Positions 1 to 9,462 of a stretch of 56,843 nucleotides of DNA are shown piece after piece. The notes under the pieces are model-generated. The model was not told the origin of the DNA, did no database searches, and saw only the letters and a program-made list of their open reading frames with translations. A program made the position numbers and the translations under genes. The first letter of the stretch is position 1; each line of letters begins with the position of its first letter. The DNA is from Syntrophobacter sp. SbD1 (GTDB lineage: Bacteria; Desulfobacterota; Syntrophobacteria; Syntrophobacterales; Syntrophobacteraceae): the NCBI GenBank assembly GCA_900290365.1, contig OMOE01000109.1, positions 1-56,843 on the forward strand. The letters run 5' to 3'.

Positions 1-791
1 ATATCACTTTCGACCAGGTAACGGTGACCGGGACCGAAAACATCATGATGGCCGCCTGCCTGGCCGATGGAGTCACGGTCTTGAAAAACTCGGCCCGGGA
101 GCCGGAGGTCGTGTCGCTTGCAGAATATCTGAATCTGATGGGAGCACAGATCGAGGGGGCCGGAACGGATGAAATCACCATCACGGGAGTTGACGAACTT
201 ACTCCGTCGAGTTGCGAGGTGATTCCCGACAGGATTGAAGCCGGGACCTACCTGGTCGCGGCCGCAATTACGGGAGGCGAGCTTACGCTCAAAGGGTGCA
301 GGACAGACCATCTTCAGGCGATAATCCGGAAACTGAGCGATGCCGGGCTTTCGATAGAGAGTAATGGAGCCACGGTCAAGGCCTGCTGCAAGGATAAGAT
401 ACGAAGCGTCAATATTGAAACGTACCCTTTCCCGGGCTTTCCGACCGACATGCAGGCCCAGTTCATGGCCCTGATGGTTCTTGGAAGCGGGGTCAGCCTG
501 ATAAAGGAGCGCATATTCGAAAACCGCTTCATGCATGTACTCGAATTGGAGCGCATGGGCGCCGATATTGAGCTCGACGGCAGGACGGCCATCGTGCGGG
601 GGGTCAGAAAACTTTCCGGGGCCCCGGTTATGGCAACGGACCTGCGGGCTTCGGCCTCACTTGTCCTCGGCGCCCTGGCGGCCGAAGGAACCAGTGAGAT
701 AACAAGAATTTACCACCTGGACAGGGGCTATGAGGCCATTGAAAAGAAACTGTCTGCCGTGGGAGCAAAAATCGAGCGGGTGAGCGGGTAA
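1..791 (+). CDS. murA: UDP-N-acetylglucosamine 1-carboxyvinyltransferase, 3' part
   Basis: First committed step of peptidoglycan synthesis: transfers enolpyruvate from PEP to UDP-GlcNAc in the cytoplasm. The frame is already open at base 3, so the gene begins upstream of the window; about 262 of the usual ~420 residues are present. Visible family features are the EPSP-synthase-like repeats with [10 protein letters not shown] at the left edge, [27 protein letters not shown], and the terminal HLDRGYE segment. The PEP-binding catalytic Cys region lies in the missing part. Strong family match; only the N-terminus is unseen. No terminator follows; the 3' flank carries three 9-bp ACAGGATT(A/T) repeats. 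Confidence 0.96.
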   Translation, partial: ITFDQVTVTGTENIMMAACLADGVTVLKNSAREPEVVSLAEYLNLMGAQIEGAGTDEITITGVDELTPSSCEVIPDRIEAGTYLVAAAITGGELTLKGCRTDHLQAIIRKLSDAGLSIESNGATVKACCKDKIRSVNIETYPFPGFPTDMQAQFMALMVLGSGVSLIKERIFENRFMHVLELERMGADIELDGRTAIVRGVRKLSGAPVMATDLRASASLVLGALAAEGTSEITRIYHLDRGYEAIEKKLSAVGAKIERVSG

Positions 792-807
792 CGAAAAACC
801 TTTTTAG

Positions 808-834
808 ACAGGATTAACAGGATTTACAGGATTA
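808..834 (+). repeat. Three tandem 9-bp ACAGGATT(A/T) repeats
   Basis: Units at 808-816, 817-825 and 826-834, differing only in the last base. The array sits in the murA downstream spacer and is non-coding. It is one of several short tandem 'word' arrays in intergenic DNA of this window. Confidence 0.85.
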
Positions 835-910
835 AGAAATAACCTCTATAGTGCCCAGTGATTTAGATTTTATCCGTGCCCATCAGTGACCAGAAAAAAG
901 GGGACAACCA

Positions 911-1885
911 ATGGGAGCTCGTAAATCCGGCTGGATGCCAATCGATCTTGGCAGGCTTAAAATGTCCAGCCTCAAGGACCGGCAAAGCAAGGTGTCTATG
1001 GCCGATTTCGCTCGTCCGGTGCAGGTTCGGCCCACTTTTCGGCAGTTTTTGGACAGCCTGCCCTCGATGCATGCTGCCGACGAACTTCGCAAGGCTGCCG
1101 GCGCCATATCGAAAGCGGTTGGAAACGAAAAGACCGTACTGCTTGGAATGGGCGCTCATCCCATAAAAGTGGGCCTCAATCCCGTTATCATCAATGCAAT
1201 CGAACGTGGTATTCTGTCCGGAATAGCAATGAACGGTGCGGGAATCATTCACGACGTCGAAATAGCCCTTGCGGGCAAGACATCTGAAGACGTCGCGGCG
1301 CATCTTGGCAGCGGCGAATTCGGAATGGCCCGCGAAACTTCTGAATTCATCCACAGGGTTGTTTCGAAAGCGTACCACGAGCGTGGTGAAGGGCTTGGAA
1401 AAGCGGTGGGCGAGGCGCTGCTCATGGAAAGTGCGCCTTATGCCGATTCGAGCCTGCTGGCCACTGCCGCCCGATGCGATTTGCCGGTAACCGTACACGT
1501 GGCAATTGGGACCGACATCATACACATGCACCCGGAAATGGACGGCGCAGCTATGGGCGCGCTAAGTCATCTGGACTTCCGCATTTTTTGCTCGATGGTC
1601 ACCACCTTGCAGCACGGGGTTTTTATAAATCTGGGCTCGGCTGTGGTTATCCCGGAGGTTTTTCTCAAGGCCGTCAGCGTGGCCAGAAACCTTGGGTTTC
1701 CCCTCGATGGCCTCACCGCAATAAATATGGACTTCATACGTCACTACAGGCCAATGACAAATGTGGTGCAAAGGCCTGTTATGGATGGTGGAACGGGCAT
1801 TAATCTGACCGGCCACCATGAAATAATGTTCCCGCTTTTGATAGCTGCGGTCCTCGATGAGATAGCGTTGGACCTTGCCCGCTGA
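911..1885 (+). CDS. Conserved protein of unknown function (possible deoxyhypusine-synthase-like NAD-binding fold)
   Basis: A 324-residue soluble protein with no signal peptide or membrane segment. The ATG at 911 has an upstream AGGGGA at a sensible distance. The middle is rich in glycine motifs that look like a nucleotide- or cofactor-binding fold: GMGAHPIKVG, MNGAGIIHDVE, GSGEFGMARET, AIGTDIIHMHPEMDGAA, DGGTGINLTGHHE. The pattern reminds me of deoxyhypusine-synthase/DHS-like NAD/FAD-binding proteins, but I cannot identify the catalytic lysine motif, so no function is assigned. It lies between murA and an FmdB-type protein and upstream of haem genes, in the same direction, without evident co-transcription signals. 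Confidence 0.75.
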   Translation: MGARKSGWMPIDLGRLKMSSLKDRQSKVSMADFARPVQVRPTFRQFLDSLPSMHAADELRKAAGAISKAVGNEKTVLLGMGAHPIKVGLNPVIINAIERGILSGIAMNGAGIIHDVEIALAGKTSEDVAAHLGSGEFGMARETSEFIHRVVSKAYHERGEGLGKAVGEALLMESAPYADSSLLATAARCDLPVTVHVAIGTDIIHMHPEMDGAAMGALSHLDFRIFCSMVTTLQHGVFINLGSAVVIPEVFLKAVSVARNLGFPLDGLTAINMDFIRHYRPMTNVVQRPVMDGGTGINLTGHHEIMFPLLIAAVLDEIALDLAR

Positions 1886-1930
1886 CATGTTATTCTAATA
1901 AGCCTTGAATTAGCTGATTTGGAGTGTGAA

Positions 1931-2164
1931 ATGCCGATATTCGAATACGAGTGTTGCAATTGCTGTGAACATTTCGAAGTGATTGTGTTCAGAAGCGATG
2001 AGGCGATAAGTTGCCCGAAGTGCGAATCATCGAATGTAAATAAGAAGATGTCCGTTTTTGGATTCAAGAGCGGCGGGGACAAAGGGGCGGCAAGCAGCCG
2101 CGCCGGCGCTTCGTCCTCAGGCTGTTCGGGATGTGCGGGCGGAAGCTGCAGCACCTGTCACTAA
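1931..2164 (+). CDS. FmdB-family zinc-ribbon protein
   Basis: A 77-residue protein of the FmdB/CxxC_CXXC_SSSS family, small putative regulatory or assembly proteins of unknown function. It starts MPIFEYEC, the family hallmark; the ATG at 1931 is chosen over an in-frame TTG at 1919 because GGAG sits 6 nt upstream of the ATG and the homologous start is MP. A CxxC at Cys8/9-Cys11/12 and a second at Cys28-Cys31 form the predicted zinc ribbon. The C-terminal ~25 residues are a Gly/Ser/Cys-rich tail (GCSGCAGG, SCSTCH), commonly seen in this family. Confidence 0.9.
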   Translation: MPIFEYECCNCCEHFEVIVFRSDEAISCPKCESSNVNKKMSVFGFKSGGDKGAASSRAGASSSGCSGCAGGSCSTCH

Positions 2165-2217
2165 GGGGCCTCTTGCAAAACTCAATTTAGGTAGATCCGA
2201 GAAGAGGGGAATCATTT

Positions 2218-3171
2218 TTGACAAAGAAACCGATCCGGATTGCGACCCGGGGCAGTATGCTCGCTCTTCAACAGAGCGGGATCATAAAGACGGCCCTGGA
2301 GAAGCTCTGGCCTGAAACCCGGTTTGAACTTCAAATAATAAAGACGACTGGTGACAAAATAACCGGCGTGCCACTGGCAAAGGTCGGCGGTAAGGGGCTT
2401 TTCGTAAAGGAAATAGAGGATGCCCTGCTGGACCGGTCTGCGGACCTGGCGGTCCACAGCATGAAGGATGTTCCCGCCGTTTTGCCCGCGGGCCTGGAAA
2501 TAGTCGCAGTGCCCCAGCGTGAAGACCCGCGCGATGCCATGATCATCAGGGAAGGCAAGACGATAGGCGACCTGTGTAAGGGGGCCGTGATCGGGACGAG
2601 CAGTCTGCGCCGGGGGGCACAGATACGAGCCATGCGCCCGGATTTTGAAGTTCGCGATCTTCGCGGGAACCTGGACACGCGTCTTCGAAAGCTCGATGAG
2701 GGGCAATTCGATGCAATCATCCTTGCTGCGGCCGGCCTCAAGCGGATGGGCTGGCAGGAGAGGATTACTGTGTATATGGACCCTGCGGAATTCATACCGG
2801 CTATAGGGCAGGGCGCACTGGCGATTGAGGCGAGGCTTGACGATCACGAGGTGCGCGGCTTTCTTGCACCTCTCGACCATTCCGAAACAGCGGTCGCCGT
2901 CAGCGCGGAGCGCAGCCTTTTAAAGGAACTCGAAGGGGGCTGCCAGGTCCCGATTGGCGGTCACGCGCGCATTGCAGGAAAAATAGTGGAGCTTTCCGGT
3001 ATCGTGGCTTCGCTGGACGGCACTCAATTGTTCCGCGCAGTGCGAACCGCGCCGATTCATGATGCAATGGCGCTGGGCAAAAGGGTTGCTGCCGAATTGC
3101 GAGGCCTTGGCGCAAAAAAAATACTCGATGAGGTTTACAAGTCGGCTTCATCCGAACCGGGCGGGGTGTGA
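2218..3171 (+). CDS. hemC: Hydroxymethylbilane synthase (porphobilinogen deaminase)
   Basis: Condenses four porphobilinogen units into hydroxymethylbilane for uroporphyrinogen III, the precursor of haem, sirohaem and corrinoids. The 317-residue length is normal. RIATRGSMLALQQ at the N-terminus, the substrate-binding SLRRGAQ and RDLRGNLDTRLRKL segments, and Cys242 in LEGGCQVPIGGH, which carries the dipyrromethane cofactor, are all present. Translation starts at TTG (2218), supported by GAGGGG at 2204-2209; no ATG fits. It ends 6 nt before cobA-hemD, so the two are almost certainly co-transcribed. Confidence 0.97.
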   Translation: MTKKPIRIATRGSMLALQQSGIIKTALEKLWPETRFELQIIKTTGDKITGVPLAKVGGKGLFVKEIEDALLDRSADLAVHSMKDVPAVLPAGLEIVAVPQREDPRDAMIIREGKTIGDLCKGAVIGTSSLRRGAQIRAMRPDFEVRDLRGNLDTRLRKLDEGQFDAIILAAAGLKRMGWQERITVYMDPAEFIPAIGQGALAIEARLDDHEVRGFLAPLDHSETAVAVSAERSLLKELEGGCQVPIGGHARIAGKIVELSGIVASLDGTQLFRAVRTAPIHDAMALGKRVAAELRGLGAKKILDEVYKSASSEPGGV

Positions 3172-3177
3172 AAAAAC

Positions 3178-4701
3178 GTGAAACGAGGCAAAGTCTATCT
3201 TGTGGGCGCCGGCCCCGGGGATCCCGGTCTTTTTACGCTCAGAGGCAAGGAAGTCCTACAGAGGGCTGAGGTGGTCATATTCGATTACCTGGCCAACGAG
3301 GAGCTTCTCAAATTTGCCCCGCCCGGCGCTGAGCGCATATACGTCGGTAAAAAGGGCGGCAACCACACCCTTGGCCAGGAGGCGATAAACGCGCTGTTGG
3401 TGGAAAAAGGACGTGAAAACGTGGTCGTGCGGCTCAAAGGCGGCGACCCTTTCATCTTCGGCCGAGGCGGCGAGGAGGCACAGGCATTGGTAGAAAACGG
3501 TATCGCCTTCGAAGCCGTTCCCGGGATTTCCGCCGCCGCCGCAGTTCCGGCCTATGCCGGCATACCGCTTTCACACAGGGACTTTACGTCTACCATTGCC
3601 TTCATCACCGGACACGAGAGAGCCGATAAAGAGGAGCACAAATCCAAGATCGCCTGGGACAAGATTTCGACTGGAGCCGGAACGCTCGTCTTTTTTATGG
3701 GAGTCAAAAGTCTGCCTGAAATCTGCCGGAACCTGATTCAAAACGGCCGGCCGGCCGATACGCCTGTGGCTCTCATTCGCTGGGGGACCACTCCGATGCA
3801 GAAAACCGTTGCCGGCACGCTTTCCGATATCGTGGCAAAGGTCAAAGAAGCCAATTTGCAGCCGCCTGCTATGATAGTCGTAGGAGAAGTCGTCAAGTGC
3901 CGGGAAGAACTGAACTGGTTTGAGCGCCGGCCCCTGTTCGGCCGAAAGATTCTGATTACAAGGGCAAGGGAGCAGGCAAGCGATTTCAAGGTGGAACTGG
4001 AAGAACTCGGGGCCAAGTGCATCGAGTTTCCCACCATCGCCATCGCTCCTCCGCCAACATGGGACCCGCTGGACAACGCGATACGCAATCTTTCACAATA
4101 CGACTGGGCCATTTTTACAAGCGTTAACGGCGTCAGGTTCTTTATAGAAAGGCTTCTTGCCGCCGGAAGGGATGCTCGCGACCTAAAGGGCCTTCGACTC
4201 GCCGCAATTGGGCCAAAAACCGCCCAGGCGCTCGAATCGGTACTGTTGCGCCCTGACCTGGTGCCAACAGAATACCGCGCAGAAGGCTTACTGGAAGTCT
4301 TTTCCGGGCAAAACGTGAGCGAAAGGCGTTTTCTCATGCCTCGTGCGCTGGAAGCTCGCGAGGTTTTGCCGGAAAAACTCAGGCAATGGGGCGCCTTTGT
4401 CGATGTCGTCCCGGCTTACCAGACTGTTCTCCCTGAACAGGATGCGCTCAAGATTCGGGAACTTTTGGCCAATTGCGAGATAGATTGCCTCACTTTCACA
4501 TCTTCATCCACTGTTTCTAACTTCTTTAGCCTGATCGCAAACGAGGACCTCCGATACTGCAAAGAGAAGATGGCTGTTGCCTGTATCGGTCCGGTAACAG
4601 CCCAAACAGCCGAAAAGTTCGGGCTCCATACATCCATTATGCCCTCTGAGTACACGATCCGGGGGCTTGTCGATTCGATTGTTTCCTATTTTAAAAACTA
4701 A
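3178..4701 (+). CDS. cobA-hemD: Fused uroporphyrinogen-III C-methyltransferase / uroporphyrinogen-III synthase
   Basis: Bifunctional 507-residue protein. Residues ~1-245 are the SAM-dependent methyltransferase (CobA/SumT) with VGAGPGDPGLFTLRG, RLKGGDPFIFGRGGEE and PGISAAAAVPAYAGIPL; it makes precorrin-2. Residues ~255-507 are HemD, which closes the ring of hydroxymethylbilane; KILITRAREQ opens the domain and TFTSSSTVSNF lies near its end. Translation starts at GTG 3178, 6 nt after hemC. The fusion channels the HemC product to uroporphyrinogen III and then to precorrin-2, as expected where sirohaem and corrinoids dominate. This fusion is well known in Firmicutes and Desulfobacterota. Confidence 0.95.
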   Translation: MKRGKVYLVGAGPGDPGLFTLRGKEVLQRAEVVIFDYLANEELLKFAPPGAERIYVGKKGGNHTLGQEAINALLVEKGRENVVVRLKGGDPFIFGRGGEEAQALVENGIAFEAVPGISAAAAVPAYAGIPLSHRDFTSTIAFITGHERADKEEHKSKIAWDKISTGAGTLVFFMGVKSLPEICRNLIQNGRPADTPVALIRWGTTPMQKTVAGTLSDIVAKVKEANLQPPAMIVVGEVVKCREELNWFERRPLFGRKILITRAREQASDFKVELEELGAKCIEFPTIAIAPPPTWDPLDNAIRNLSQYDWAIFTSVNGVRFFIERLLAAGRDARDLKGLRLAAIGPKTAQALESVLLRPDLVPTEYRAEGLLEVFSGQNVSERRFLMPRALEAREVLPEKLRQWGAFVDVVPAYQTVLPEQDALKIRELLANCEIDCLTFTSSSTVSNFFSLIANEDLRYCKEKMAVACIGPVTAQTAEKFGLHTSIMPSEYTIRGLVDSIVSYFKN

Positions 4702-4726
4702 TTGAGGAATCGATCAAGGAGTATTT

Positions 4727-5902
4727 ATGCAGGATGCTCTTTCGGGATTAAAGGTGCTGGATCTATCGAGGCTCTTGCCCGGGCCGTTTTGCTCCATGCT
4801 CTTAGCGGACCTGGGCGCCGATGTAATCAAGGTCGAAGACCCTAAAGGGGGCGACTACTTTCGGTGGTGGACTCCCAAATTAGGTGGTAACAGCGGATTT
4901 CACGTTGTGCTAAACCGCAATAAACGCTCCCTCACTCTTAACCTTAAAAGCCCCGAGGGGAAGGCAATATTTGAAAAGCTTGCGGCGGATGCCGATGTGG
5001 TGCTGGAAGGCTTTCGCCCCGGTGTTATGGCAAAATTGGGATTGGACTTCGAAAGCCTGGAGCAGATAAACCCTCGCCTGGTTTACTGTGCCATAAGCGG
5101 CTACGGCGCCGACGAGATTCTCGCCAATAAATCAGGCCATGATATAAACTACCTGGCCAGGGCCGGGGTGCTTTCCTACAACGGCAAAGACTCGCCTGCG
5201 GTGCCGGGGGTCCAGATAGCGGACATTGGCGGCGGCGCTCTTCTGGCCGCCTTCTCGATCATGGCTGCGCTGTTTGCGCGCGAGAGGCTGGGCAGAGGGC
5301 AGTTCCTCGATATTTCGATGACCGACGGGGCCTTCGCCTGGAACTGCCTGCGGCTGGGAAAATTCATCGCTGATGCAAAGGTTCCCACTCCCGGAGATGA
5401 TTTTTTGAACCAGGGAGTGGCCTGCTACAACATCTATCAGACACGGGACGGGCGGTACATGAGTCTGGGAGCACTCGAGCCCCAGTTTTGGAAATCTTTT
5501 TGTCAAACAGCCGGACGGCCCCAGTGGATTACGCCTCTATATTTCGAACCGGGAGCGCATCAAAAGGAGCTGATCGAGAGCATAGCGGAATTTTTCCGGC
5601 AAAAAAGCCTTGCACAATGGGTTGAGCATTTCAAGGATGCGGATTGCTGCTGCGAACCGTTGCTGAACCTCGATGAAGCAATGGATACCGAGTTGACCAG
5701 GCGCCGGGCAATGGTCGTCGATCTGATCCACGAATCCTGGGGCGCCTATAAGCAGCTCGGAATAGCGCCAAAGTTTTCCCTTACACCGGGTTCCATCAAA
5801 TCTCATGCACCCGAACTCGGAGAACACACACGCCAGATCCTTGAGCAGCTGGGCTATTCTTCGGCCGGCATCGAAGAGCTCAAGGGTTCAGGGGTAGTCT
5901 AG
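4727..5902 (+). CDS. CaiB/BaiF family CoA-transferase, alpha-methylacyl-CoA racemase-like
   Basis: A 391-residue family III CoA-transferase. The N-terminus shows GLKVLDLSRLLPGPFCSMLLADLGADVIKVE, split here as the family's CoA-binding region, followed by LNRNKRSLTLNLK. His138 in GHDINYLA and Asp166 in IADIGGGALL match the spacing of the catalytic His and Asp of alpha-methylacyl-CoA racemases, so a racemase is more likely than a formyl-CoA type transferase. Substrate is not deducible. An AAGGAG ribosome-binding site precedes ATG 4727. It follows the haem genes by 25 nt, probably without functional link. Confidence 0.88.
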   Translation: MQDALSGLKVLDLSRLLPGPFCSMLLADLGADVIKVEDPKGGDYFRWWTPKLGGNSGFHVVLNRNKRSLTLNLKSPEGKAIFEKLAADADVVLEGFRPGVMAKLGLDFESLEQINPRLVYCAISGYGADEILANKSGHDINYLARAGVLSYNGKDSPAVPGVQIADIGGGALLAAFSIMAALFARERLGRGQFLDISMTDGAFAWNCLRLGKFIADAKVPTPGDDFLNQGVACYNIYQTRDGRYMSLGALEPQFWKSFCQTAGRPQWITPLYFEPGAHQKELIESIAEFFRQKSLAQWVEHFKDADCCCEPLLNLDEAMDTELTRRRAMVVDLIHESWGAYKQLGIAPKFSLTPGSIKSHAPELGEHTRQILEQLGYSSAGIEELKGSGVV

Positions 5903-5948
5903 TCAACTGCATCCGGAGAGCCGAATCCAAATAGGTTTCAGGAATCTT

Positions 5949-6692
5949 ATGAGCAGGGTAGTGAAATTTTGGATTTTATATGCATGCATTCTGTTGTTGC
6001 CGCTGGCGGCCTCGGGTGCGGACCAGTTCGAAACCGACGTTTTCAGGACCTCTGACGGAAGTCTCCGGATCAGTTTCCTGGGACACGCATCCCTTATGAT
6101 GGATTTCCACGACAAACACATCTATATAGATCCATGGAGCCATGTGGCGGATTTTTCCAAAATGCCCAAGGCGGATATCATCCTTTTCACCCACGAACAC
6201 AGCGATCATTTCGATTTGGAGGCCCTCAAGGAGCTTTGCAGCGAGAACACGCTCGTTGTCATGCCCGAAATCTGCGCCGCTAAATACGGGGAGGGCATAA
6301 TAATGAAAAACGAGGACGTTAAGATAATCCAGGGCCTGAAGATCGAGGGTGTCCCTGCGTATAACATCGTAGAGAAACGCGCCTCCGGGTTTCCATATCA
6401 TCTAAAGGGGATTGGAAACGGCTATGTTATTACCTTCGGAGACAAGCGTGTATACATTGCGGGCGATACGGAGAAGATACCCGAGATGGACGAGCTTAGC
6501 GAAATCGACATAGCATTTCTTCCGGTCGAGCCCCCGGATACGATGACGGTGGAAATGGCGGCGGACACGGTGAAAGCGATAAAGCCCAAGATTTTTTATC
6601 CATATCGTTACGGCGACACTGACATCAACGAACTCAAGGAGTTACTGAAGGACCAGCCGGAAACAGAGGTCCGAATTCGCAAGATGGAGTAG
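5949..6692 (+). CDS. Exported metallo-beta-lactamase-fold hydrolase (UlaG-like)
   Basis: A 247-residue protein with an N-terminal signal peptide (hydrophobic residues ~6-21, AASGA cleavage region), so periplasmic. The MBL core is clear: GHASLMMDF, YIDPW, and the metal motif T-H82-E-H84-S-D86-H87, later IAGDTE with the bridging Asp. In the last motif, where relatives usually have P-x-H-Y, this protein reads YPYRYGDTD, so the expected terminal metal-binding His is Arg (CGT). It may bind one metal only or be non-hydrolytic. Substrate unknown. Confidence 0.85.
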   Translation: MSRVVKFWILYACILLLPLAASGADQFETDVFRTSDGSLRISFLGHASLMMDFHDKHIYIDPWSHVADFSKMPKADIILFTHEHSDHFDLEALKELCSENTLVVMPEICAAKYGEGIIMKNEDVKIIQGLKIEGVPAYNIVEKRASGFPYHLKGIGNGYVITFGDKRVYIAGDTEKIPEMDELSEIDIAFLPVEPPDTMTVEMAADTVKAIKPKIFYPYRYGDTDINELKELLKDQPETEVRIRKME

Positions 6693-6731
6693 AAACGCAG
6701 CAGGTTGTCATACGAAAATGAATGAATCCTT

Positions 6732-7892
6732 ATGGAATTTTTTAAACTCTTCATCCGAAATACATTCAGGCAAAAACTTCGAACCACACTCACCGTTTTT
6801 GGGATGGCGGTTGCAATCCTTGCTTTCTGCCTGCTCGATACGGTTGTCGAAGCCTGGTATGTAGGGGTGAACTCCGCCTCACCAAATCGGCTCGTATCCC
6901 GCAATTCCGTTTCTCTGATTTTCTCGCTTCCCCTGAGCTACAGGTCCAGGATACAAACGGTTCCAGGAGTGGATCATGTTGTATACGCCAACTGGTTCGG
7001 AGGAGTTTTCATCGACGAACGGCATTTTTTCCCGAGAATAGCTGTGGGGCCTGAGAATTATTTCGACGTCTTTCCTGAATTCCTCGTTCCCAAAGACGAA
7101 CTCAAGGCGTTTTGGAAGCAGCGAAACGCGTGCATCGCCGGGCGCAGGACAGCAGAACGCTTTGGATGGAAAACAGGAGATACCATCACTCTTACAGGCA
7201 ACATTTACCCGGGGGAATGGAATTTCGTGCTGAGCGGAGTCTACACCGGGGCGACCAAAACAACCGACGAGACAGTGTTTTTCTTTCATTGGGATTATCT
7301 CGATGAGGCACTGAAGCAGAAGATGCCCGCCAGGGCAGGGCAGGTCGGCTGGTATGTGATTCAGGTACGCAACCCTGCCGATGCCGGGCAGATTTCGGAA
7401 TCTGTGGACGCTCTTTTCAAAAACTCCTCGGCGGAAACCCTGACCGAGACAGAGAAGGCTTTCCAAGCCGGGTTTCTATCTATGACAGAAGCGATCGTAA
7501 TAGCGGTGCGGATTGTCTCCTATGTGGTCATCGGGGTTATCCTTATTGTGCTGGTAAATACCATGGCGATGACTTCGCGGGAGCGTACGCCGGAGTATGC
7601 TATCCTGAAGACAATGGGTTTCGGGAGCAAACATCTGTGGTTCCTGATCGCGGGGGAATCGGTGTTCATTTCCATGCTTGGCGCGGTGTGCGGGATGGCT
7701 CTTGCCTATCCGGTGGCAAATATATTTTCCAGCAACACCGGATCATTATTGCCGGTTTTCCAGATACATTTTTGGAAATTAATTTGCCTGTGCACTTCCA
7801 TCAGCTTCGGCATTGGAATCGTGTCCGCGCTTCTTCCGATCTGGAGCGCCGGCCGTGTTCGAATAGCCGAGGCACTCAGACATCTGGGGTAG
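6732..7892 (+). CDS. ABC transporter permease, FtsX/MacB type
   Basis: A 386-residue inner-membrane protein. One N-terminal transmembrane helix (residues ~20-42, after the FFKLFIRNTFRQKLRTTL lead-in), a periplasmic domain of ~220 residues, then three C-terminal helices (~258-280, 300-330, 345-370) with the FtsX signature around MAMTSRERTPEYAILKTMGF. Such permeases act with a LolD/MacB-type ATPase to expel lipoproteins, peptides or drugs. No ATPase gene lies beside it in this window, so it is an orphan here; its partner must be elsewhere. It ends 7 nt before nagZ. Confidence 0.88.
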   Translation: MEFFKLFIRNTFRQKLRTTLTVFGMAVAILAFCLLDTVVEAWYVGVNSASPNRLVSRNSVSLIFSLPLSYRSRIQTVPGVDHVVYANWFGGVFIDERHFFPRIAVGPENYFDVFPEFLVPKDELKAFWKQRNACIAGRRTAERFGWKTGDTITLTGNIYPGEWNFVLSGVYTGATKTTDETVFFFHWDYLDEALKQKMPARAGQVGWYVIQVRNPADAGQISESVDALFKNSSAETLTETEKAFQAGFLSMTEAIVIAVRIVSYVVIGVILIVLVNTMAMTSRERTPEYAILKTMGFGSKHLWFLIAGESVFISMLGAVCGMALAYPVANIFSSNTGSLLPVFQIHFWKLICLCTSISFGIGIVSALLPIWSAGRVRIAEALRHLG

Positions 7893-7899
7893 AAAGAAT

Positions 7900-8895
7900 A
7901 TGAGCGAAGCTGGAATTCATCTTTTTATCGGTTTTAGAGGTGTAAGCCCCGACGAGGAGCTAAATTATCTTATCAGGGAGTACCGTCCGGGCGGAATCGT
8001 CCTTTTCAAAAGAAATATCACGAGCCGCGCCCAGCTCAAGGCCCTCGTTTCCGCTGTTCAGGCGTTTGCAGTGCGTGAACTCAAGCGTCCTCTGTTTTTT
8101 GCAATCGATCAGGAGGGCGGCAGCGTCCAGAGGCTCACCCCCCACTTCAGTCCTATTCCCTCGGCGAGGTCCCTTGCTGAGAAAGGAGAGGAGGCTGTTG
8201 CCCAATGGGCTGCGGTATGCGCTGCAGACCTCAGGGAGATCGGAATTCAGATTAACTTTGCTCCGGTTCTCGATATAGTTCCCGGAGGGGACGAACACTT
8301 TATGGGGTCCAGATCGTTTGGTTCAACCCCGGCGAAAGTATCCGAACTGGGAGCTGTTTGGATCGAACATCTGCAGGCAAACGGGATTTCGGCCACCGCA
8401 AAGCATTTCCCCGGGCTTGGACTCGCCCGATTGGATCCACACCATTTTGCCCCCGTCATCGAAGATGACAATGAAGATAATTTCCGCTCTCATCTGGTCC
8501 CATTTCAGTCCGCGATCAGCGCCGGGGTCGACTGTGTTATGAGTTCGCACGCAGTATATCGAGCGGTGGACCCCATTTATCCGGCGACCCTTTCCTATGA
8601 AATCAACCACAGGTGGCTCAGAGAGCGAATGGGCTTCAAAGGGGTCCTTTTTGCCGACGATCTGGACATGGCAGCGATTTCTGAGAATTATTCGCCCGAA
8701 GAATCAGCTTTCCTTGGACTTTCCTGCTCAACAGACTTCTTTTTGCTTTGCCAGAAATCCGAAAGTATCGAACCTATGCACAGGGCTCTCTGCGATCAGC
8801 TCCAAAGGAACCAGTCCCTTCAAAAATTTCATTCCGATACGATTCAGAGGCTTGAGAATTTGAGGCGTTTCCATTTTCCTGATCTCTGTAAATAG
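7900..8895 (+). CDS. nagZ: Beta-N-acetylhexosaminidase, glycoside hydrolase family 3
   Basis: Cytoplasmic NagZ-type enzyme that removes GlcNAc from 1,6-anhydro-muropeptides during peptidoglycan recycling. 331 residues, no signal peptide. GH3 motifs: FAIDQEGGSVQRL, the KHFPGLG substrate loop followed by a D-P-H-H segment, and FADDLDMAAI containing the nucleophilic Asp (253/254). The ATG at 7900 has AAAG upstream only, but it is the only start that preserves the N-terminal strand. Co-directional with and 7 nt after the permease. Confidence 0.93.
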   Translation: MSEAGIHLFIGFRGVSPDEELNYLIREYRPGGIVLFKRNITSRAQLKALVSAVQAFAVRELKRPLFFAIDQEGGSVQRLTPHFSPIPSARSLAEKGEEAVAQWAAVCAADLREIGIQINFAPVLDIVPGGDEHFMGSRSFGSTPAKVSELGAVWIEHLQANGISATAKHFPGLGLARLDPHHFAPVIEDDNEDNFRSHLVPFQSAISAGVDCVMSSHAVYRAVDPIYPATLSYEINHRWLRERMGFKGVLFADDLDMAAISENYSPEESAFLGLSCSTDFFLLCQKSESIEPMHRALCDQLQRNQSLQKFHSDTIQRLENLRRFHFPDLCK

Positions 8896-9075
8896 AAATA
8901 ATATAGCTTTTAACGCAAGCAATTCTCTATTAGAGTCCGCCGATCTATCCGTTGCAATGGCAGGAGAATATGTAAATCCAGGATCGTCCGTTGCCTTATC
9001 TATCTGCACCCTCCCGTTAATCGCGCTAATCTTTTCATTACCGTTTACCGATTTGTGCTTCAATGGGGTTTTGAG

Positions 9076-9462
9076 ATGGCTGTCCTCTTTGACCCATCCG
9101 GTTCGCAGGCAAACTTGCAGGAAATGATCTTGAGCGCCTCTTCGCTTCCCTGTGTGAATGGCCTTATGATTCTGGCCTTCGACGCTAACGGATTCGTGCC
9201 GGAAAACATCGACGGAGTATTGAGACGCCTTGCCTTGGAGGCTTTTCCGGATAAATGCGAGCCGGGGCTGAAGATCATTATGGATTGCATTTCCAGGGTT
9301 TTGTTTTTGGGGGACAGATTCAGAGAGGAGATCGAAGTTGTGAACCACGGAACTCGACCAACGATCGGGGCTTGCACCATAGGGGAAATTGGAAACTGCG
9401 GGACTGAATACCTCGAGTTCTATAACAAAACGGCAGTTGTAGCTGTGCTGGAAGCCACGTAA
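9076..9462 (+). CDS. Short FIST-C-domain-like sensory protein
   Basis: A 128-residue protein resembling only the C-terminal half (FIST_C) of FIST sensor proteins. Matching elements are a leading VLFDPSGSQ strand, IMDCISRVLFLG, and IGACTIGEIG followed by the EFYNKTAVVAVLE tail, corresponding to the family's GxxTxGEIG...HNxT ending. ATG 9076 is preferred; an in-frame GTG at 9055 would add seven residues. Its stop codon is immediately followed by the ATG of the histidine kinase (9463), so the two are translationally coupled and probably form a sensor pair. Full FIST proteins are about 380 residues, so this is a truncated or single-domain version; no remnant of FIST_N was recognised upstream. Confidence 0.7.
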   Translation: MAVLFDPSGSQANLQEMILSASSLPCVNGLMILAFDANGFVPENIDGVLRRLALEAFPDKCEPGLKIIMDCISRVLFLGDRFREEIEVVNHGTRPTIGACTIGEIGNCGTEYLEFYNKTAVVAVLEAT

